Positions 9,195 to 19,594 of a stretch of DNA of 64,000 nucleotides are shown here, in pieces; the first letter of the stretch is position 1, and each line of letters opens with the position of its first letter. Source of the stretch: Rebecca billardiae RCC1528. Lineage: Eukaryota > Haptophyta. Both the position numbers and the translations under genes were made by a program. The stretch is from positions 744,001-808,000 of the forward strand of contig OZ251243.1 of NCBI GenBank assembly GCA_965240325.2, read 5' to 3'. Below the pieces are notes generated by a model. The model worked only from the letters and a program-made list of their open reading frames with translations. It searched no databases and had not been told where the DNA came from.

Positions 9195-10697
9195 ATGGAG
9201 CAACCGCGCGCCGAGCTGAGCGGCGACATGGGGATCGCGTTGGCTGTCTCGACCCTCCTGCTGCTCGTGGCACCCGAGGCCGCTTTTCGGCACTCTCGCG
9301 GCGGTGGCGGCGGTGGCACGCTCACCACGACCGCCCTCGACTGCATCGAGTCTCGCGAGCGTGGCCGCGCCCTCGGCAGCCTCGAGCCGATCCTCGCGCA
9401 GATCCCGCACCCGTTCACGCCGTCGAGCGCGAGGCGTGCCACACGAAATCCTGGGTCCCAGAGCGTCAGCCTCGGGCCGCGGCGCGAGCTCATGGCGACG
9501 GCCTACTCGGCTTACCATGAGGACTTCTGTGCTCTCGTCCGCAACGAGACGCTCGCTAGGCTCGCCGCGCACGCGCTGAGCTCGGGCGTGGCCGTGAGCG
9601 AGGCGGGAGTCGACGTGGGCCCGTGGATCCGCAAGCGGATGGACGAGTCGCCCCGCGCCTCGCTGCGCGAGCTGCTTGACGAGCCGCCCCTGCGCGCGCT
9701 GCGGCAGCTCTACTTTGATCACATGGGTCCGATGCGTCCGTTCGCTGAGCGCGTCCACGCGGCCACGCCGGTGCCGGACTCGTGGCTGGGGGACAAGTGC
9801 AACGCCAACATGCCCGGCGCGACGATCCACTCCCGCTTCGTCCACGCCGACTGGCCCGCGCGCTACCGCCCGCGCCACGAGCTCGATGCGATCTTCCGCG
9901 GCGCGGGCGCGGAGCAGGGCCGCGCCATCTTCGAGGCGCTTGACCGAGATGGCGTGGCCCGGATCGAGCACTTCCCCGGACTCCGCATTGACGGGATCGC
10001 CAGATTGCCCATCAAGCGGCTGAAGAGGTCGAAGATCAGTGGCGACCCGGGCAAGCGGCCGCTGGGCCTCAGGGCCAAGCTCGCGCCCATCTTCAAGTGG
10101 CGCGCGCTCCGGCTCGCCGTGGACGCTTACTTGGGCGCGGAGGGCAGCCCGCACGCATGCTCTTTTGGCTGGAAGGCGTCGGCGATCCAGCCGACGGCGA
10201 CGGACGCGAACTTCCCGCCGGCCGCGTGGCACCACGACCAGGCGGGCCGCCGGCTCAAGATCTTCCTCTTCCTGCACGACGTCCACCCGATCACCGGCCG
10301 CGCGACGCGTGTCGCAACGGGCACGCACAACTACCACTGGTTCGCGCAGTCGCGGACGCACGACACGCAGTACGATGGCGACTGGGTGAACGCCAACCAC
10401 AAGGTGGTGGCGCTGGGCGGGCCGAAGGGTGGCGGCTTCATCTTTGACTCGAACGCGTTGCACCGCGCGTCGGGCAGCGGGACTGACCCGCGCTACGTCA
10501 TCGTCTTCGAGCTCGACCGCCCGGGCCGGTCGATGCTCGTCGCCGAGGGCGGCCTGCGCAACACGACGCTCGGGTTTGGCGGCACGCACTTCCAGGCCAT
10601 GTGCCCGAGCATGTACCAGGCGCGCATCGGCAACAACTCGGCCGTCCCGAATTGCCCGCCGCCGCTCGGACGCATCATCCAGGACAGGGACTACTAG
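9195..10697 (+). CDS. Secreted phytanoyl-CoA-dioxygenase-like 2OG-Fe(II) oxygenase
   Basis: A 500-residue uninterrupted ORF. Residues about 12-30 form a hydrophobic signal peptide (IALAVSTLLLLVAPEAAF). The C-terminal half is a double-stranded beta-helix oxygenase of the PhyH type: the metal-binding HxD is H346-H-D348 in AWHHDQAG, the distal histidine is H423 in NALHRAS, and the 2-oxoglutarate-binding arginine is R433 in DPRYVIVFELD. All expected catalytic residues are therefore present. Such enzymes hydroxylate lipids, small molecules or protein side chains using O2 and 2-oxoglutarate, and the substrate cannot be assigned. The signal peptide points to the secretory pathway rather than the peroxisome. 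The start at 9195 is the first ATG and gives the signal peptide. No intron is needed. Confidence 0.85.
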   Translation: MEQPRAELSGDMGIALAVSTLLLLVAPEAAFRHSRGGGGGGTLTTTALDCIESRERGRALGSLEPILAQIPHPFTPSSARRATRNPGSQSVSLGPRRELMATAYSAYHEDFCALVRNETLARLAAHALSSGVAVSEAGVDVGPWIRKRMDESPRASLRELLDEPPLRALRQLYFDHMGPMRPFAERVHAATPVPDSWLGDKCNANMPGATIHSRFVHADWPARYRPRHELDAIFRGAGAEQGRAIFEALDRDGVARIEHFPGLRIDGIARLPIKRLKRSKISGDPGKRPLGLRAKLAPIFKWRALRLAVDAYLGAEGSPHACSFGWKASAIQPTATDANFPPAAWHHDQAGRRLKIFLFLHDVHPITGRATRVATGTHNYHWFAQSRTHDTQYDGDWVNANHKVVALGGPKGGGFIFDSNALHRASGSGTDPRYVIVFELDRPGRSMLVAEGGLRNTTLGFGGTHFQAMCPSMYQARIGNNSAVPNCPPPLGRIIQDRDY

Positions 10698-10880
10698 GGT
10701 CATGACACGAGCGCGGCCGTCCCTGACCAATGTGAATGAATAACTAGCCGGTCGGCGCTCACACCGCTATCAATAAGAACTACTGCGCTGCTTATAAATA
10801 TATTTGACCGAGTAGTCAATGAGTCGGAGTTTTTGAATTTTGTAGTAGTATTATAATAACAGTAGATTTGCGGCGGATAC

Positions 10881-10916
<36 letters not shown>
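10881..10916. repeat. (AT)n microsatellite
   Basis: Pure alternating AT tract directly abutting the family A repeat that follows. Confidence 0.9.
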
Positions 10917-10917
<1 letters not shown>

Positions 10918-10918
10918 T

Positions 10919-11125
10919 TATGGCCCGCGGTGCAGGGCGGAGCGCGCAGCGTGGAGCCCGCACCAGCGGGCCGGAACCACGTTTCAAAAAGATCTTTGAT
11001 CAAGAAAAAGGGACGCGGGGGCCGATTTTTAGGGCTGGCGGAGACCGAGTTTCGAATTTTGAGACCCTCTCTACAGATGCATCACGGAGAAAAAAACCGC
11101 GTCCACGACATTCCCCTAATCAATC
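10919..11125 (+). repeat. Dispersed repeat family A, copy 2
   Basis: Same start and internal AAGATCTTTGATCAA motif as the copy at 2598, inserted next to an (AT)n tract. Confidence 0.8.
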
Positions 11126-11255
11126 GTGGACGGCCGGGCGTGAGAGTTCACTTCTGTGTGAAGTAGGACGGTTACAAGTCCAATACAAGCGTCAGCTTCT
11201 TTGCTGAGGCTATTTTTGCACGTCCTTACGGGATCAGCGAAGTAACCAACCGATA

Positions 11256-11440
11256 TATATTGGCTTCGTCGGGGTCGTATTCACTACTGGAGAACATTTG
11301 CACCGCGCTTCGTATTCATATGTATGGTTCACGCAGGCATAAAATCGCTTCGTCGGGGTCGCCGTCGTATCCACTACTGGAGAACATCATTTGCACCGCT
11401 TCGTTTTCATACATTATAATATATATATGGTTCATGGACT
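11256..11440 (+). repeat. Two-copy tandem repeat, about 90-bp unit
   Basis: The block TTCGTCGGGGTCG followed by CACTACTGGAGAACAT and TTGCACCGC occurs twice in a row (about 11264 and 11348), with small insertions in the second copy. Confidence 0.7.
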
Positions 11441-12354
11441 GCTATACGGGGTCGAGCAGAATATCATCGATATTCATCAGGCGCACGTGTGCGTATTCAT
11501 CATCAGCCTTCGGGAATTGGGAGTAGCTATTGGCCTTTGCCCTCTGGCGAGCCAGTTGTGCGCACTTTAAGAGCAGGCCTGAGTCTCAGGCTCGAGGCCA
11601 CTTTTTTGCCGCTCACGTGGACATGATGCCGAGCACGTCTCACGAGGTGCGCGCGGCGAGTGGCGTCTGGAGCGCGCGGCTGTGGTGGGCCCCGACGGCC
11701 GTCGACATCGCGTTCGTGCCCCGCTCACTCTGAACTCCGCGCGCCCCCGCCGCCCTATCGATCGATCATCGATGCCTGCGCGCGGAATCGTGCACCGCGC
11801 GTGCCGCCCGCGACCGGCCGCGGCAGGCCCGAGCCGCCCTTTCGGGCTCTCGCAAGCACGGGGGCAGCGGCGCCTGATGGCGGACTGATCGACATCTGAG
11901 TCTCCGACTTCACCACGCGCCCCCCTCGTCATGCCTTCCCGGGGTCTCCCACGGAAGACGGACTAACCGAGCAGGCGACGGTACTGTCTGTACGCTGCCG
12001 TGACACACGGCGCCTGGGCAGCGGGCAGTGGTGGCGGGGTCCCGCGGACGTCAGTCTTCCCCTCGCGCCCTGCTCACCTCGAGTGCGCCGCCACGCGCCT
12101 CCGCACGCGTGTCCCATCGATGCGCAGAGCGGCATGCTTGCATGAAAGTTGAAATGGCTGGGTCATCAGCCCGCGCCGGCAAGTCTGTCTAGCGCTGGAC
12201 GGACGGACATAGGAGGACGAGCAGCGCGGGCGACGGTGGTGCGCGACGCTCCCAGAGCTGGCCGTGCCTCTGCGACGCGTGCCGAGCCTGACCGAGGTGT
12301 GTCACCCGGTCCACGCGCGGCGCGCGCGAAGGCACCGGTGCTGTGGCTGCTCGG
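11441..12354. other. No gene recognised
   Basis: Open frames on both strands are short and low-complexity. No domain, RNA or repeat copy was recognised. Confidence 0.45.
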
Positions 12355-12705
12355 CTCGAATCCGCGGCCTCGCCTCGCACCGCGGCACCGTGCTCCCTGG
12401 CTGTCAGCTCCGCGTGGCCTGGCGTGCACGTAGAGTTGCGCTCATGCGTCGATCACGCCTCGCGCCCGCCTGTCGGCCGTCGCGCAGGCGCTGGTCGAAC
12501 CCTACTCGGACCAGTGCAAATCATCTATCCCGTGGCCGCTGCCGGCGCGCGGTGACGGGACAGCGCGGTCAGCAGCAGGCGCAGCGGCCCGAACGAATCC
12601 GCGGCCCCGCACCGTGCTCCCTGGCTGTCTGCTCCGCGTGGCCTGGCGTGCACGTGGAGTCGCGCTCATGCGTCGATCACGCCTCGTCGCATCCGCCTGT
12701 ACACA
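12355..12705 (+). repeat. Direct repeat pair, about 115-bp unit
   Basis: A block containing CACCGTGCTCCCTGGCTGTC and CATGCGTCGATCACGCCTCG is present at about 12355-12475 and again at 12594-12705, about 240 bp apart, with scattered substitutions. Confidence 0.75.
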
Positions 12706-12805
12706 ATATCGGCGCCGCGGCGGCGGCTGCGACTGGGCCCGCCCGGCCCCGGGCGCCCCGGCGGCCCGGCGCGGCCGAGGCGGCGGCGCGCCGCTGGAGT
12801 CTACT
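12700..12805 (+). repeat. Dispersed repeat family G, copy 1
   Basis: Matches the reverse complement of about 27665-27795, sharing TGTACACAAT near one end and CGCCGCTGGAGTCTACT near the other. The second copy truncates the ubiquitin-protease relic. Confidence 0.6.
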
Positions 12806-12808
12806 GCT

Positions 12809-12905
12809 ACAGTTTACTAAGGATAAGAGACGCACACAGCTCAGGCAGGCGAGATTGACGCCCGCCAGCTGTCACCGCCCATGAAGCCGTCGCCGATGGT
12901 AGCGC
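12809..12905 (+). mobile_element. MITE-like family C, 5' part
   Basis: Starts ACAGTTTACTA and follows the copy at 6956 as far as the GCCCATGAAGCCGTCGCC block, then diverges. Confidence 0.65.
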
Positions 12906-13044
12906 CGCCGGAAAAAAAATCGTTACATCAGTAGTTGTACGGGCATGCCAACCGTGCCATTACTGGTCTCACTCTCAGCCTCAGGTCTGTCCGAATCGGA
13001 CAATACAGTAGTGAAATTGAATAGAGTTAGACGACTGCGCGACG

Positions 13045-13114
13045 GAGGGTGCACCGCCACCGCGGGCCCCGAACTACGTTCGTTCTACGGAAAAGGACCG
13101 CGGAACGCGGTCAT
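13045..13114 (+). repeat. Repeat family B terminus
   Basis: Carries the GTGCACCGCCACCGCGGGCC block and the palindromic end GGACCGCGGAACGCGGTCAT. Only the end of the element is present. Confidence 0.65.
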
Positions 13115-13417
13115 ATTATATATATTCTACGCGCGGCGGTTGCATGATGATATTACTTATTAGCCCGCACGGTCGGATCCGGCCTGTTACGATCCGACCC
13201 CCGCCGGGCCGGCGTGGCATGTGACCCGGTCCCGTGTTCGGCGGGCCATCGTTAATATCACTTATCAGTCCCGGCGAGACGGCCACACGTGACGACCGTC
13301 GCCAATATATCAATATATATATTGATATATATATATATATATTCTGATGGCGTAGTTCTGCGCGGATTCCGAGGACGAATCGGCATCGAATTCATCCGCG
13401 CGCGCATCAGGTCCAAT

Positions 13418-15331
13418 TCAGTCGGACTCGTCGTCGTCAGAACTGCGTCGGAGTGTCGCCGGTGACCGCGGCACTCCGTGTCGCAAAGGCGACGCGCGCT
13501 GGCAAGCACTGCTTGCCACAGCGGCGCGCGCGCCCGTCGCACGCAGCCGGCTCATCGCGCCCGGCTGCGGCCACTCGCCGAGCTCTGTCTTGCACGCGTC
13601 GGCGTCTGCAGCCTGCACAGCCGCGGTGGCCGCGGCCGCGTCAAAGACAAATTGCCTGGCCGAGCCGCGGCTCCGCCGGCCGAGAGTCGACGCCTCGACG
13701 CTGCGCACAGGCGTGACGGGCTCGGCGAGCGTGTCAGCGCGGCGGCAGCTCGCGCCCAGCGCGAGGCCCTCCGCGAGCACCAGCGCGCCGATCGCCCACA
13801 CGTGCACGCCCACAGCGATCCACGTCACGTGCGGCTGGAGCAGCCAGTGGGCGTATGAGCCGCGCGTGCAGAGCGCGCGCGCCGCCTCCCACGCCGACAC
13901 CCAGAACAGGCTGAGCACGGCGAGCGCGACGCACACGCCGTGGCGCGTGCGCCACCACTCCTCGTCGGCCACCTCGGGCTCGCGAGCCGAGACTTGCCGC
14001 CCGCTCCCGGCAAACACCAGTCTGGGCGGCGTGGCCGGCGGCTGCCACCGTGCCGGCGAGCCCGCAATCTCGATGGTCGAGATCGGCGAGGCGGGAGGGC
14101 CGCGCGCGCGCTTCGCCGAGAGCGGCGGAGGCATCTCGACCCACAGCGGCGCGCGCGGCGCGCCCCGGCTGCTCGGCTCGTGCCCGTCGGAGTGCGGCCG
14201 CGCGAGGCGAGGCGCGTGGCCCGCGCGCTCGCCGATCTCGACCATCGAGATTGCGGGCTCGCCCCAAGCGTTGTGCCCTCGCGAGGTCCGCGGCGAAACT
14301 GCGCGCGCTGCGCGCTCGAGCGCGGCGGGCGAGTGCCGCAGCCGCGAGCACGCGGCAGGCGGCGGCGACGGCGCGCTGCGGCGCGGCGGGGCGGCGAGCG
14401 CGTCGCCGCTCCAGCGCGCTCCGTCGCCGCACGGCGTCAGCACGGCCGGAATCTCAGCGCCTGTTCGTCGCTCGTGCAACCCTGCCGAGGCCGCCCCACG
14501 CGGCGCTCGGCCCAATGCGTCGCGCCGCGGTCGGCGTGCCGGCCATCTCACGTCGTCCGGCGTGACGCGCGCGGCGTCCGACGCCCCCCGTGGCGGCGAC
14601 GCGCCCGCGCCGACCACGTCCGCTCCGCGTCGCAACACGAAGCGCGCACTCGGTGGCAGCGTGAGTGCGCCGAGCGTCGACCGCACCACTCGTCTGCGAT
14701 CGAGTGCGTGCTCGAGGTCGGCGGCGGCGACCGCGTCCTCGAACCAGGGCCCATCGCGAGCACCGATGGGCGATCCGGGGAGCGACGTGTGCACACGCGC
14801 GCGCGCGCTGTGTGCACGGCCGCCGCCAAACAAATGCCATCCCGCTGTCGAGAGCCGCCACGCACGTCCACTGTCGGCGCTCGTTGCGCTGGACGATATT
14901 CTCGGCGGCGTCTCGTAAAGGTGTCTATGCAGCGTGTGCGCGCGGAGTGCGCTCCGCGCGCCGCCGTCCCCTGCCGCCGCCGCCACCGCCGCCGCCGCGA
15001 GCGGCGGTGGCGGCGGTGGCGGCAGCCGGGGTAACAACGGCGGCGGCGGAGGCCGCGGCGGCACGGGTGTGCACGGAGGCGGGAGCAGAGACCGCGCGGT
15101 GCCCGGCGAGGCGGGGCGTGGCCGACGGCCACGCCCCGCGCCGGGCGCCTCGGCGGGCCCCAAACGCTCCAGCTCGTCCATGCGTGCCCTAAGCCACCGA
15201 CCACATCCGGCACACCATCTCCGCCATGTTGGGATTTGGTAGCAGTTGCAGTTGCTGGTGGGAGCTGTTGCGCCGCCGGCGCGTGTGGTGGCCTTGTCCC
15301 ACGCGGGCAACCCAGCGCAACGGCTGCTCAT
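13418..15331 (-). CDS. Hypothetical multi-domain membrane protein, low complexity
   Basis: A 637-residue minus-strand ORF without a recognisable family. The N-terminal third is proline/arginine/alanine-rich (polyproline around residues 85-115). The C-terminal third has two hydrophobic spans (about VCVALAVLSLFWVSAW and WIAVGVHVWAIGALVLAEGL), consistent with a hairpin membrane anchor, and it ends in an acidic tail (SSDDDESD). The short acidic/hydrophobic peptides ISMVEIGE and ISTIEIAG are encoded by the two arms of a perfect 36-bp inverted repeat. Long open frames also exist on the opposite strand, so strand choice rests on the hydrophobic spans and tail. The true start could be internal, and introns are possible in the GC-richest part. 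Confidence 0.45.
   Translation of the reverse strand: MSSRCAGLPAWDKATTRAGGATAPTSNCNCYQIPTWRRWCAGCGRWLRARMDELERLGPAEAPGAGRGRRPRPASPGTARSLLPPPCTPVPPRPPPPPLLPRLPPPPPPPLAAAAVAAAAGDGGARSALRAHTLHRHLYETPPRISSSATSADSGRAWRLSTAGWHLFGGGRAHSARARVHTSLPGSPIGARDGPWFEDAVAAADLEHALDRRRVVRSTLGALTLPPSARFVLRRGADVVGAGASPPRGASDAARVTPDDVRWPARRPRRDALGRAPRGAASAGLHERRTGAEIPAVLTPCGDGARWSGDALAAPPRRSAPSPPPAACSRLRHSPAALERAARAVSPRTSRGHNAWGEPAISMVEIGERAGHAPRLARPHSDGHEPSSRGAPRAPLWVEMPPPLSAKRARGPPASPISTIEIAGSPARWQPPATPPRLVFAGSGRQVSAREPEVADEEWWRTRHGVCVALAVLSLFWVSAWEAARALCTRGSYAHWLLQPHVTWIAVGVHVWAIGALVLAEGLALGASCRRADTLAEPVTPVRSVEASTLGRRSRGSARQFVFDAAAATAAVQAADADACKTELGEWPQPGAMSRLRATGARAAVASSACQRASPLRHGVPRSPATLRRSSDDDESD
14055..14263. 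repeat. Perfect 36-bp inverted repeat inside the hypothetical membrane-protein gene
   Basis: The left arm at 14055-14090 and the right arm at 14228-14263 are exact reverse complements over 36 bases, with a 137-base loop. The arms start and stop abruptly. Confidence 0.9.
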
Positions 15332-15704
15332 TGATTATTTGCACCCGTGACAGTAGTATGATAGGTGCTTTTTTTAGAACCTGAAAAGGGCCAGCAAGCG
15401 TAACGCCCAGGGCGATATGAGCTTTCCAAGAATCGGCTGAAGAATCTACAGTTGGGCCAGTGGAAGATGCAAGTCGTTGGCCGGGCTTAAACAGGCAGGT
15501 ACGAATTGCGGCGCCAGGAGGATCAAAGTGGGGCTATCAGGTCGTTGATGATTTGATGTCCGACGAAACGGCGCGGTCGTGGCGAAAAAAGAGGGAGCAT
15601 AAATCCAGCCCGGAAAATCAAAAATACGATCGCTGACGTGGCGCGATCGAGACGCGAGCTGCCGCCGGAAGCGGACGGCTGCCACTGCTGGCTGACCAAC
15701 AGCA
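15332..15704. other. Intergenic region before the J-domain gene
   Basis: Divergent spacer of about 370 bp, locally AT-richer with a T7 run. No gene is seen. It probably holds promoter sequence for one or both flanking genes. Confidence 0.4.
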
Positions 15705-17108
15705 ATGCGCGCGCCGCGACTCGCCGGGTCGCGCGCACGCCCAGTAACGCGCGCGCCGCGACTCGCCGTCGCCGCGCTCCTCCTCTTCAGCCTCGCCACC
15801 GGCTGCGCGGCGCAGCGGCGCCGGGGGTACGGCGCCCCACCCGGCCGCGCGCCCAAGGGAGAGGACTACTACAAGATCCTCGGCGTTCCCCGCGACGCGA
15901 ACGACCGCCAAATCAAGAAGGCGTATCGCAAGCTCGCGCTGAAACACCACCCGGACAAGGCGGCGGAGAGCCAGAAGGAGAAGGCCAAGGAGCGCTTCGT
16001 GAAGATCGCGAACGCGTACGACGTGCTCAGCGACCCCGACAAGCGGCGCACATATGACCAGCTGGGCGAGGAAGGGATCAAGGCGGGCGCGAGCGCGGGC
16101 CCCGGCGGCCCCGGCGCGGGCGGCTTCGGCGGCTTCGGCGGCTTCGGCGGGGGCGGTGGCTTCCAGGGCGCGCAATTCTCGCAGGATGACGCCTTCGACA
16201 TGTTTGAGAACATCTTCGGCCACCGCGGTGGCGCGCGCGCGGGCGGTGGCGGCGGCGGCCCGCGCTTCAACTTCGGAGGGTTTGGCGGCGGCGGCGGTGG
16301 CGGCGGAGGCGCGCCCCCGCAGCCGACGATCGAGCGCGTGCCGCTCGAGCTCGGGCCGGACGGCTCGTACGGGATCTCCGTCTCGCGCACCAACCGGGTC
16401 ACCGTCATCAAGCCCGGCTCCCCCGCCGCGCGCGCCGGCCGGCTGCGCGTGGGCGACGTCATCTATGAGGTCGATGGCAAACCGCTTGGTGACCAGCGCG
16501 CATCGTCCGCGCTCGGCGGCGGGCGGAGGCGGCGGGTGCTCGGCGTGCTGTACGAGCAGCCGGAGCCCGAGCCACTCGCCGTGCGCATCACGAAGGGCGC
16601 CGACGGGCTCGGCATCCGCGTGAGCGCCGAGAATGAAATCACCCAGATCACTAAGGGCGGCCCGGCGGAGAAGCACGGCCGCCTCCGGATCGGCGACCGC
16701 GTGCTCGAGGTGAACGGGCGCTCGACGCGCGGCAAGCGGCTCTCGGCGGTGCTCGGCAACGACGGCGGCGACATCGACCTGGTGGTGATGCCGCGCGTGG
16801 CCGTGCGCCACGGCACGGGCGGCGGAAGGGGCGCCGGCGCCGGCGCGCGAGGCCTTGGCCAGGGCGCGCGGCGCGCCGGCGGCTTCCCCGGGGGTGGTAC
16901 CGGTGGCGGCGGCTTTGCGGGCGCACGGCACGCCGGGACGGGCGGTGGCGGCGGCTTCCCGCAAGGGATGGGCGGGATGGGCGGCGGCATCAACCTCGAG
17001 GACATCATGAGCGGGATGGGCATGGGCGGCGGCGGTGCTGGCACCGGCAGGCGAGGCGGCGGCCGCTCGCAGCAGATGCCCAACATGGGCAGCTTTGGTG
17101 GATTGTGA
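15705..17108 (+). CDS. Secreted/ER J-domain protein fused to two PDZ-like domains
   Basis: A 467-residue single-exon ORF. The N-terminus (about 1-36) is a signal peptide with the hydrophobic core [18 protein letters not shown] complete J domain follows at about 52-118, starting [20 protein letters not shown], with the Hsp70-stimulating HPD at 82-84. A Gly/Phe-rich linker (about 125-205) resembles that of type I/II DnaJ proteins. Two PDZ-like modules then occur, about 208-275 ([28 protein letters not shown]) and 288-365 ([27 protein letters not shown]). The tail is Gly/Met-rich. It should act as a co-chaperone for a luminal BiP-type Hsp70, with the PDZ modules recruiting clients or partners. 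The fusion is unusual, and the PDZ assignment rests on the paired GD-x-hydrophobic-EV-G signatures. There is no ER-retention tetrapeptide at the end. Confidence 0.85.
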   Translation: MRAPRLAGSRARPVTRAPRLAVAALLLFSLATGCAAQRRRGYGAPPGRAPKGEDYYKILGVPRDANDRQIKKAYRKLALKHHPDKAAESQKEKAKERFVKIANAYDVLSDPDKRRTYDQLGEEGIKAGASAGPGGPGAGGFGGFGGFGGGGGFQGAQFSQDDAFDMFENIFGHRGGARAGGGGGGPRFNFGGFGGGGGGGGGAPPQPTIERVPLELGPDGSYGISVSRTNRVTVIKPGSPAARAGRLRVGDVIYEVDGKPLGDQRASSALGGGRRRRVLGVLYEQPEPEPLAVRITKGADGLGIRVSAENEITQITKGGPAEKHGRLRIGDRVLEVNGRSTRGKRLSAVLGNDGGDIDLVVMPRVAVRHGTGGGRGAGAGARGLGQGARRAGGFPGGGTGGGGFAGARHAGTGGGGGFPQGMGGMGGGINLEDIMSGMGMGGGGAGTGRRGGGRSQQMPNMGSFGGL

Positions 17109-17448
17109 AATATAAGCAGGTTCCGAGAGACGTTACTTCCGTGTTCACTCGTCACCTGTCGTACCGTAGCAGACTTTTGCGCTGCAACGGTGTGGCTATA
17201 GCTTCAGTACGGAAGTATCAATACTAGAGTAACCGAGTCACAGTAGTCGCTTGCAGCAGTAGCTACCGCGCGCACCGATCGACACATTAACATTAACAAT
17301 TAAACATGCTGAACGAACTTCTCAGGCTAGTCGCGCTTCGACGGTCGTCGCTCGCGAGTTGTGATGTCGACGAAAAAAAACAAACTGGGGTCGGGGACAG
17401 ATCGAGATCGATTCCCGGCTTGTCGGACCAAGGGGCTTACAAATACGT
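17109..17448. other. Intergenic, nothing recognised
   Basis: AT-richer spacer downstream of the J-domain gene. A short block near 17410-17440 (GGACCAAGGGGCTTACAAA) recurs inverted near 19475-19495. Confidence 0.4.
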
Positions 17449-17543
17449 ACAGTTTACTAAGAATAAGAGACGCACACAGCTCGGGCAGGCGAGATTGACG
17501 CCCGCCAACTGTCACCGCCCATGAAGCCGTCGCCGATGGTAGT
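17449..17543 (+). mobile_element. MITE-like family C, 5' part
   Basis: Starts ACAGTTTACTAAGAATAAG and runs to GCCCATGAAGCCGTCGCC, as in the 12809 copy. Confidence 0.65.
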
Positions 17544-19594
17544 AGGGGGGCCAAAGTGGCACTGTGACGTGACTGACGGCTACGAGCGCTGGTCCTAGCG
17601 AGTGTTTAGCGCTGAATTGGGGCTGGATCATATGCCCTCTGGAGGGGTCTGGGCCAGCCAAGTAAAAACATCAGGTGTACATACCCTGAATATAGGGCGT
17701 AACGGCTAGCATATTTACTTATTAGAATGAGCCTGAACTTATTGGAAACGGCATGTAACGGCTGTCGTATATGTGACATATAGACCATGTCGACTTCACT
17801 TTGATAGAGCATCTGACATCTCGGCGAGATCGTTCTGAGTCCCCAGCAGCAGCAGGTCCCAACATGCGATATAGGCTGTGTACTGGCAGGCTGTCAAACA
17901 CGTAGTTTCCCGGAAGCCACTGGTCGTTACATACCCACCGTGTATATAGACGCCATGCTGATGAATACAGTCTCGTCTGATCTCGAGCCGCGAGATACGT
18001 TTTCAGACTGTGTATACGGCCATGCGTACGGCGTATTGCAGATATAGTAGACCCGAGGCACCGGCCCCATGTCCTCAGCCCGGGAGTACTCTCGGGCATA
18101 ATCAAGGTTTAAAGTCACTCGAGCCAACCGTCACCGCTCCATGGCCGAGACCTACGAGGCAGGTCAAATCTGTCGTCGTTGCAGTGCGGCACAGTGCCGA
18201 GCATGCGATTCGGCAGCAAACGCCTGCTCCAGGTGGTGGCTGGCGTCTCTGCACCAAACCAGGCCGGATGGGATCGGTCCATATATGTACGCCCTACCCT
18301 TTTCCGCGCTATTTCTGGGCGTTGGGGCGGATATTCGGCCTACAGAGGCTGATCCGGCGCTGTTCGGCGCTCCTGTCTGGCTGCGCGGAGCCGAATGGCA
18401 AGCGCCGGCGTGTGCAAGGTGTCAAGATTGAGACGGTCTCTGACGCTCCCGCCGGTCTTGGGCGCACCAGGGTGCATTGAGGCCCATCTGCGTCTGCTTC
18501 TGCAGGCATGCGCGTCACAGGGGCGCGCTTGTAGGCACGGTCGAGTGCACATCGGACCTAACGAATGAGCCATCCGCTGCCTGCGAGCACGTCCGCGACG
18601 TCCTGAGAGGCGAATGGGAGGCGCCCCGACGCCATCTGGGGGCACGCGTGACCCATACCCAACGTGCTGACCATCGCAAGTGCCACGGCAGGTGCAAACA
18701 CGGGCCCTACGAGCGGAACATGACAGTTGCGGGCTGCGCGGAGGTGTTGCGCGCGAGCTCGCGCCGGTCTGCTGACGGCGATTCCGGCGCAGCAGGGCAG
18801 GTTAGGCGAGCTGGGCATCCACGGATACACATGCACACTTGGGGCGAGCATCGATCTCGCCGGGGCGAGTTGATCTTGAGCCACAAGGAGGGGTAGCGTG
18901 ACGGGCGTACGCAGCGCAGCAATTCAAGCCGGCCGACGCGCGCCGCGCACGGCGCGAGGTGGCCAAGAACCGGGTGGTGAGCCGCTGGTGGCGCAAAGAC
19001 AAGGGTCAGAAGCGCCCACCAGCGTCACGCGCGCGCGCTCCCGAGACCATCTCGGCGTATCATGGGACGCGAGCGCGCGGCGGTCCACTGCCTCCGGCCG
19101 CTCATGCTCGAGCGGAACCGAGCTCTGAGCGTCCGAAGGCGTCGGAGCTCGATTTTCGAGCGGGGTCCGAGAAAAAGGCTCCGCGCCACCCTAAAAGGCC
19201 GAGGGAGGAGCGAAAATGCGCCGCGGCTTTGATTTTCTTTTTTAAATGAGCGGTTTGGCCCCCCTAATGGTAGCGCCGCCGGAAAAAATTCGTTCAGCCG
19301 TCCGCCTGCGAGGCCTGGACGAGGGCTGCGGCCGCCTCGCGGCGCGCCAGCGCCCGTCGTCCTCGCCCCACCGTCGTCCACAAAACGTCGTCGTCCGAAC
19401 TCGCCGACTGGGCGCCGATGCGACAGCGCGCCGACAGGATGAGGATGTAGTAGGGAATGTAGAGCCCATCATTTTGTAAGCCCCTTGGTCGGACCGCGAC
19501 GACGCTGCTGACCACTGTGCATCCGGACCCAAAAGGGCCGTCTCATCAAGCACTGCCATGCGACGGTTGATGCGAACTGAATTGTTTTCCCTAT
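17544..19594. other. Stretch without a supported gene
   Basis: The longest frame (18010-18480, plus) has no recognisable domain. A block TGGTAGCGCCGCCGGAAAAAA near 19267 is shared with 12894, showing more repeat debris. No RNA gene was recognised. Confidence 0.4.

Noticed and set aside
13590-15192. Long plus-strand frames opposite the hypothetical membrane-protein gene
   Set aside because: They lack hydrophobic spans or domains and are explained by GC-rich antisense openness; the minus strand has TM spans and an acidic C-terminus.
15618-16964. 448-codon minus frame over the J-domain gene, and the similar 520-codon minus frame over the dioxygenase
   Set aside because: They are antisense shadows of clearly conserved plus-strand proteins.
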